A stretch of DNA of 64,000 nt from Allomuricauda sp. M10 (GTDB lineage: Bacteria; Bacteroidota; Bacteroidia; Flavobacteriales; Flavobacteriaceae). The position numbers and the translations under genes were made by a program. The stretch's first letter is position 1, and every line of letters starts with the position of its first letter. The stretch spans positions 30,497 through 94,496 of the forward strand of contig NZ_JAJGBN010000009.1 in assembly GCF_020782875.1 (NCBI RefSeq), in the 5' to 3' direction. This document shows positions 61,802 to 64,000 of the stretch, one piece after another. The notes beneath the pieces are model-generated. The model was not told where the DNA came from, ran no database searches, and saw only the letters and a list, made by a program, of their open reading frames with translations.

Positions 61802-64000
61802 ATGGAGAACTTTACTTTTGTAAGACTTGGGAACAAACCAGTCCGACACTTTCGTGTTGTGGCCCTAATTTGGGTTATCGGACTTTTTTCTTCCTTCAGT
61901 GTTGCCCCTTCATATACTTCGCCCTTAAATAATTCTTGGGAAAACCAAGTGTACCATGTGGGTGAACTATCCAACAATTCCCTTTGGGACATATCAGGTC
62001 TTTGGGATCCTTTTCAAAAACGTGTTGAGAGCCATCATGCCAATTCTTTCGGATTGATATTCACTTCTGTTACCGATTGTGATGGTGATGGGGTGAGCTG
62101 TGACAAGGAAGAAGAAGATGGTACTGATCCGAATGATCCTTGTGATTTTATCTTGGCGCATCAAAATTGTGCACCAACCACGGCGTGGAAGAATATGGAC
62201 TGTGATGGTGACGGAGTTACCAATCAAAAGGAAAAGGAAGATGGAACCGATCCCCTTGATCCTTGTGATTTGATTGTGGAACATCAAAATTGCACCGTGC
62301 CAGATTCTTGGAAAAAAATGGATTGCGATGGCGATGGGGTGACCAATGAAAAAGAAATTGAAGATCATACTGACCCCTTTGATCCATGTGATTTGATTGT
62401 GGAACATCAAAACTGCACCGTTCCTGATAGCTGGAAGAAGATGGATTGTGATGGCGATGGCGTGACGAATGAAAAGGAAATTGAGGATGGAACGGACCCA
62501 TTTGACCCATGTGATTTTATATTGGAACATCAAAATTGTACGCCATCCGATGCGTGGAAACAATTGGATTGTGATGGTGACGGGGTGACCAATGGTAAAG
62601 AAAAGGAAGATGGAACGGACCCATTTGACCCATGTGATTTTGTTTGGGAACATCAAAATTGTGAACCATCAGATGCGTGGAAACAATTGGATTGTGACGG
62701 AGACGGAGTGACCAATGGTGATGAAAAAGAAGACGGTACCAATCCTTTGGACCCATGTGACTTTAATCCTGAGCATGTAACATTACCACAAAGTGGTGAC
62801 TACCTGACCGCCGATTGTGACGGTGACGGGGTAACTAATGAGGATGAGAAAGAAGATGGCACCGATCCCTTGGATCCTTGTGATTTTGTTTTGGGAAGCC
62901 AATGGGTTAGTCCTTCATCCACTTGGAACAGTTCCGATTGTGATGGCGATGGGGTAACCAATGAAGATGAGAAAGAGGATGGCACGAATCCGTTAGATCC
63001 CTGTGATTATAACCCAGAGCATGTTACACTAACTCAAAGTGGTGACTACTTGACTGCCGATTGTGACGGTGACGGGGTGACCAACGAAGATGAGAAAGAA
63101 GATGGCACTGATCCAAATGATCCTTGTGATTTTGTTTTGGGAAGCCAGTCTGTAAGTCCATCATCCACTTGGAACAGTTCCGATTGTGACGGAGATGGGG
63201 TGACCAATGAAGACGAAAAAGAAGATGGTACCGATCCTTTGGATCCATGTGATTATAAGCCAGAAAGCGTAACATTAACGCCTTCCGCGGAATGGAATGC
63301 ATTGGATTGCGACAATGATGGAAATCCAAATGGAACCGACCCTAATCCGTTAAAGGCAACTGCCATGGATGATTCCGGTTCAACGCCTGCACTTACCGAG
63401 GTAGCCATCAATATTTTGGAAAATGATGATTTTCTGCCTAACAACAATGGTAATAATGTAGGGATAACTTCCCTTTCCCAAATTGGCGGAACTGCCTTAG
63501 GTACTGTTGGTCTGGATGAGGAAACAGGAATCTTGACTTATACACCTACCTTGGAAGAATCCAATACTGCGGTTACTATAATTTATCAAGTCTGTAATGT
63601 TGCTGTGGATCCCAATGTTTGTGCTTCGGCAACGGTTACCATTCAGGTGGGAGCGAATACTCTTGATGCTGTTGACGATTTTTTCAGTACCGATACTACC
63701 GGTGAAGGAATTTTAGGTAGCAATGTGTTGGATAACGACACCTTGAACGGTACACCGGTATCTCCAGGGGATGTGATTTTGACATCGACCCCAACTACAG
63801 AGTTGACCATCAACGAAGATGGGACGATTACCATTAACCCAGGAACTTCAGAAGGTACTTATACCATTGACTACACGATTTGTGAAGTGGCGAATCCTAG
63901 TAATTGTGATACGGCAACAGTAACGGTGGAAGTGACCCAAGGCACCTCAAATGTCATTGATGCGGTAGAAGATTCGTTCAGTGGTGATGCTAGTGGAGTG
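61802..64000 (+). CDS. Secreted calcium-binding-repeat adhesin, N-terminal part (runs off window)
   Basis: The frame is open for 733 codons to the window edge. The N-terminus (MENFTFVRLGNKPVRHFRVV then ALIWVIGLFSSFSVA) is a signal peptide with a long basic lead. Residues 92-501 are ten repeats of exactly 41 residues, each with an acidic thrombospondin-type-3-like loop DCDGDGVTNEDEKEDGTDP followed by DPCDF and a variable linker. An eleventh, degenerate unit ends at about residue 518. Then come Ig/cadherin-like modules of about 100 residues (NILENDDFLP...; NVLDNDTLNG...). Probably a type IX-secreted surface or gliding adhesin; its C-terminal sorting domain would lie outside. Confidence 0.85.
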   Translation, partial: MENFTFVRLGNKPVRHFRVVALIWVIGLFSSFSVAPSYTSPLNNSWENQVYHVGELSNNSLWDISGLWDPFQKRVESHHANSFGLIFTSVTDCDGDGVSCDKEEEDGTDPNDPCDFILAHQNCAPTTAWKNMDCDGDGVTNQKEKEDGTDPLDPCDLIVEHQNCTVPDSWKKMDCDGDGVTNEKEIEDHTDPFDPCDLIVEHQNCTVPDSWKKMDCDGDGVTNEKEIEDGTDPFDPCDFILEHQNCTPSDAWKQLDCDGDGVTNGKEKEDGTDPFDPCDFVWEHQNCEPSDAWKQLDCDGDGVTNGDEKEDGTNPLDPCDFNPEHVTLPQSGDYLTADCDGDGVTNEDEKEDGTDPLDPCDFVLGSQWVSPSSTWNSSDCDGDGVTNEDEKEDGTNPLDPCDYNPEHVTLTQSGDYLTADCDGDGVTNEDEKEDGTDPNDPCDFVLGSQSVSPSSTWNSSDCDGDGVTNEDEKEDGTDPLDPCDYKPESVTLTPSAEWNALDCDNDGNPNGTDPNPLKATAMDDSGSTPALTEVAINILENDDFLPNNNGNNVGITSLSQIGGTALGTVGLDEETGILTYTPTLEESNTAVTIIYQVCNVAVDPNVCASATVTIQVGANTLDAVDDFFSTDTTGEGILGSNVLDNDTLNGTPVSPGDVILTSTPTTELTINEDGTITINPGTSEGTYTIDYTICEVANPSNCDTATVTVEVTQGTSNVIDAVEDSFSGDASGV
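62075..63304 (+). repeat. Ten in-frame 123-bp repeats in the adhesin gene
   Basis: Each unit begins at GATTGTGATGG-type sequence and is 123 bp; the eleventh start (63305) lies exactly 10 x 123 bp after the first (62075). Units 2-5 share EHQNC linkers. Units 6-9 alternate NPEHVTL.QSGDYLTA and VLGSQ.VSPSSTWNSS, an 82-residue double unit. The acidic loop is nearly invariant. Confidence 0.9.

Noticed and set aside
61994..62656. 220-residue minus-strand frame over the adhesin repeats
   Set aside because: It mirrors the periodic coding sequence on the other strand; the repeated IHPF-like pattern is an antisense artefact.
62075..63304. CRISPR array
   Set aside because: The regular 123-bp spacing is an in-frame protein repeat; there are no short identical repeats with unique spacers and no cas genes.

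Overview
The window looks like chromosomal DNA from a marine-type member of the Flavobacteriaceae (phylum Bacteroidota), possibly near Muricauda/Flagellimonas; the genus is an inference from protein flavour only. The evidence is: promoters of the Bacteroidota type (TTG-N17-23-TAnnTTTG), almost no Shine-Dalgarno sites except in front of rpsU, family-specific proteins (DUF2851, DUF3467, DUF1573, the small PPGQAKK lipoprotein), the tRNA-tuf-tRNA-Trp-secE-nusG-rplKAJL-rpoBC order, and a large repeat-built surface protein at the right edge.

Layout. 1-5.3 kb: tail of an aspartyl-protease/PDZ protein, a DUF1573 protein, valS and a membrane fatty-acid-hydroxylase-type enzyme. 5.3-10 kb (minus): rsfS-ftsH-LUD protein-cdsA-psd-acyl-CoA-binding protein, a compact run linking membrane quality control and phospholipid synthesis. 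10-14.3 kb: birA, an SRPBCC protein, pyrE back to back with a NUDIX hydrolase, and an M14 lipoprotein peptidase. 14.3-18.2 kb (minus): a PAS histidine kinase and its response regulator, coaD, ddl. 18.3-25.3 kb (plus): PASTA protein, RluD-type pseudouridine synthase, yaaA, ppc, TPR membrane protein, uracil-DNA-glycosylase-like protein, small lipoprotein. 25.3-34.5 kb (minus): M20 peptidase and the complete trp operon trpE-G-D-C-F-B-A with its control region. 34.5-36.2 kb (minus): MarR regulator, nitroreductase, YceI. 36.3-45.9 kb (plus): thioredoxin-fold proteins, rhodanese, DUF2851, PspC, K+ channel, alanine symporter, a frameshifted ComEA-like gene, acyl-CoA dehydrogenase, rpsU, Xer recombinase, hpf. 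46-59.7 kb (plus): five tRNAs, tuf, secE, nusG, four ribosomal proteins, rpoB, rpoC, DUF3467. 59.8-64 kb: prfC (minus), then the 5' part of a secreted calcium-binding-repeat adhesin that runs off the window.

Most notable features. (1) The trp operon starts with a complete ribosome-mediated attenuator: a consensus promoter, an apparently leaderless 18-residue peptide with three consecutive Trp codons, a terminator with U-tract, and an antiterminator pairing that uses the peptide's stop region. (2) A 345-bp module, a small GIY-YIG nuclease gene bounded by two inverted hairpins that differ by compensatory changes, sits exactly between that attenuator and trpE. (3) A family of inverted-repeat elements (core GAGCGnAGTCGA) fills the gaps of the trp operon, and copies lie in frame inside trpF and inside the uracil-DNA-glycosylase-like gene, giving the same LSxRAQSR peptide in two unrelated proteins. 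(4) A broken second copy of the tRNA-Trp 5' half carries a palindrome in its D-loop. (5) The adhesin carries ten calcium-binding repeats of exactly 41 residues each.
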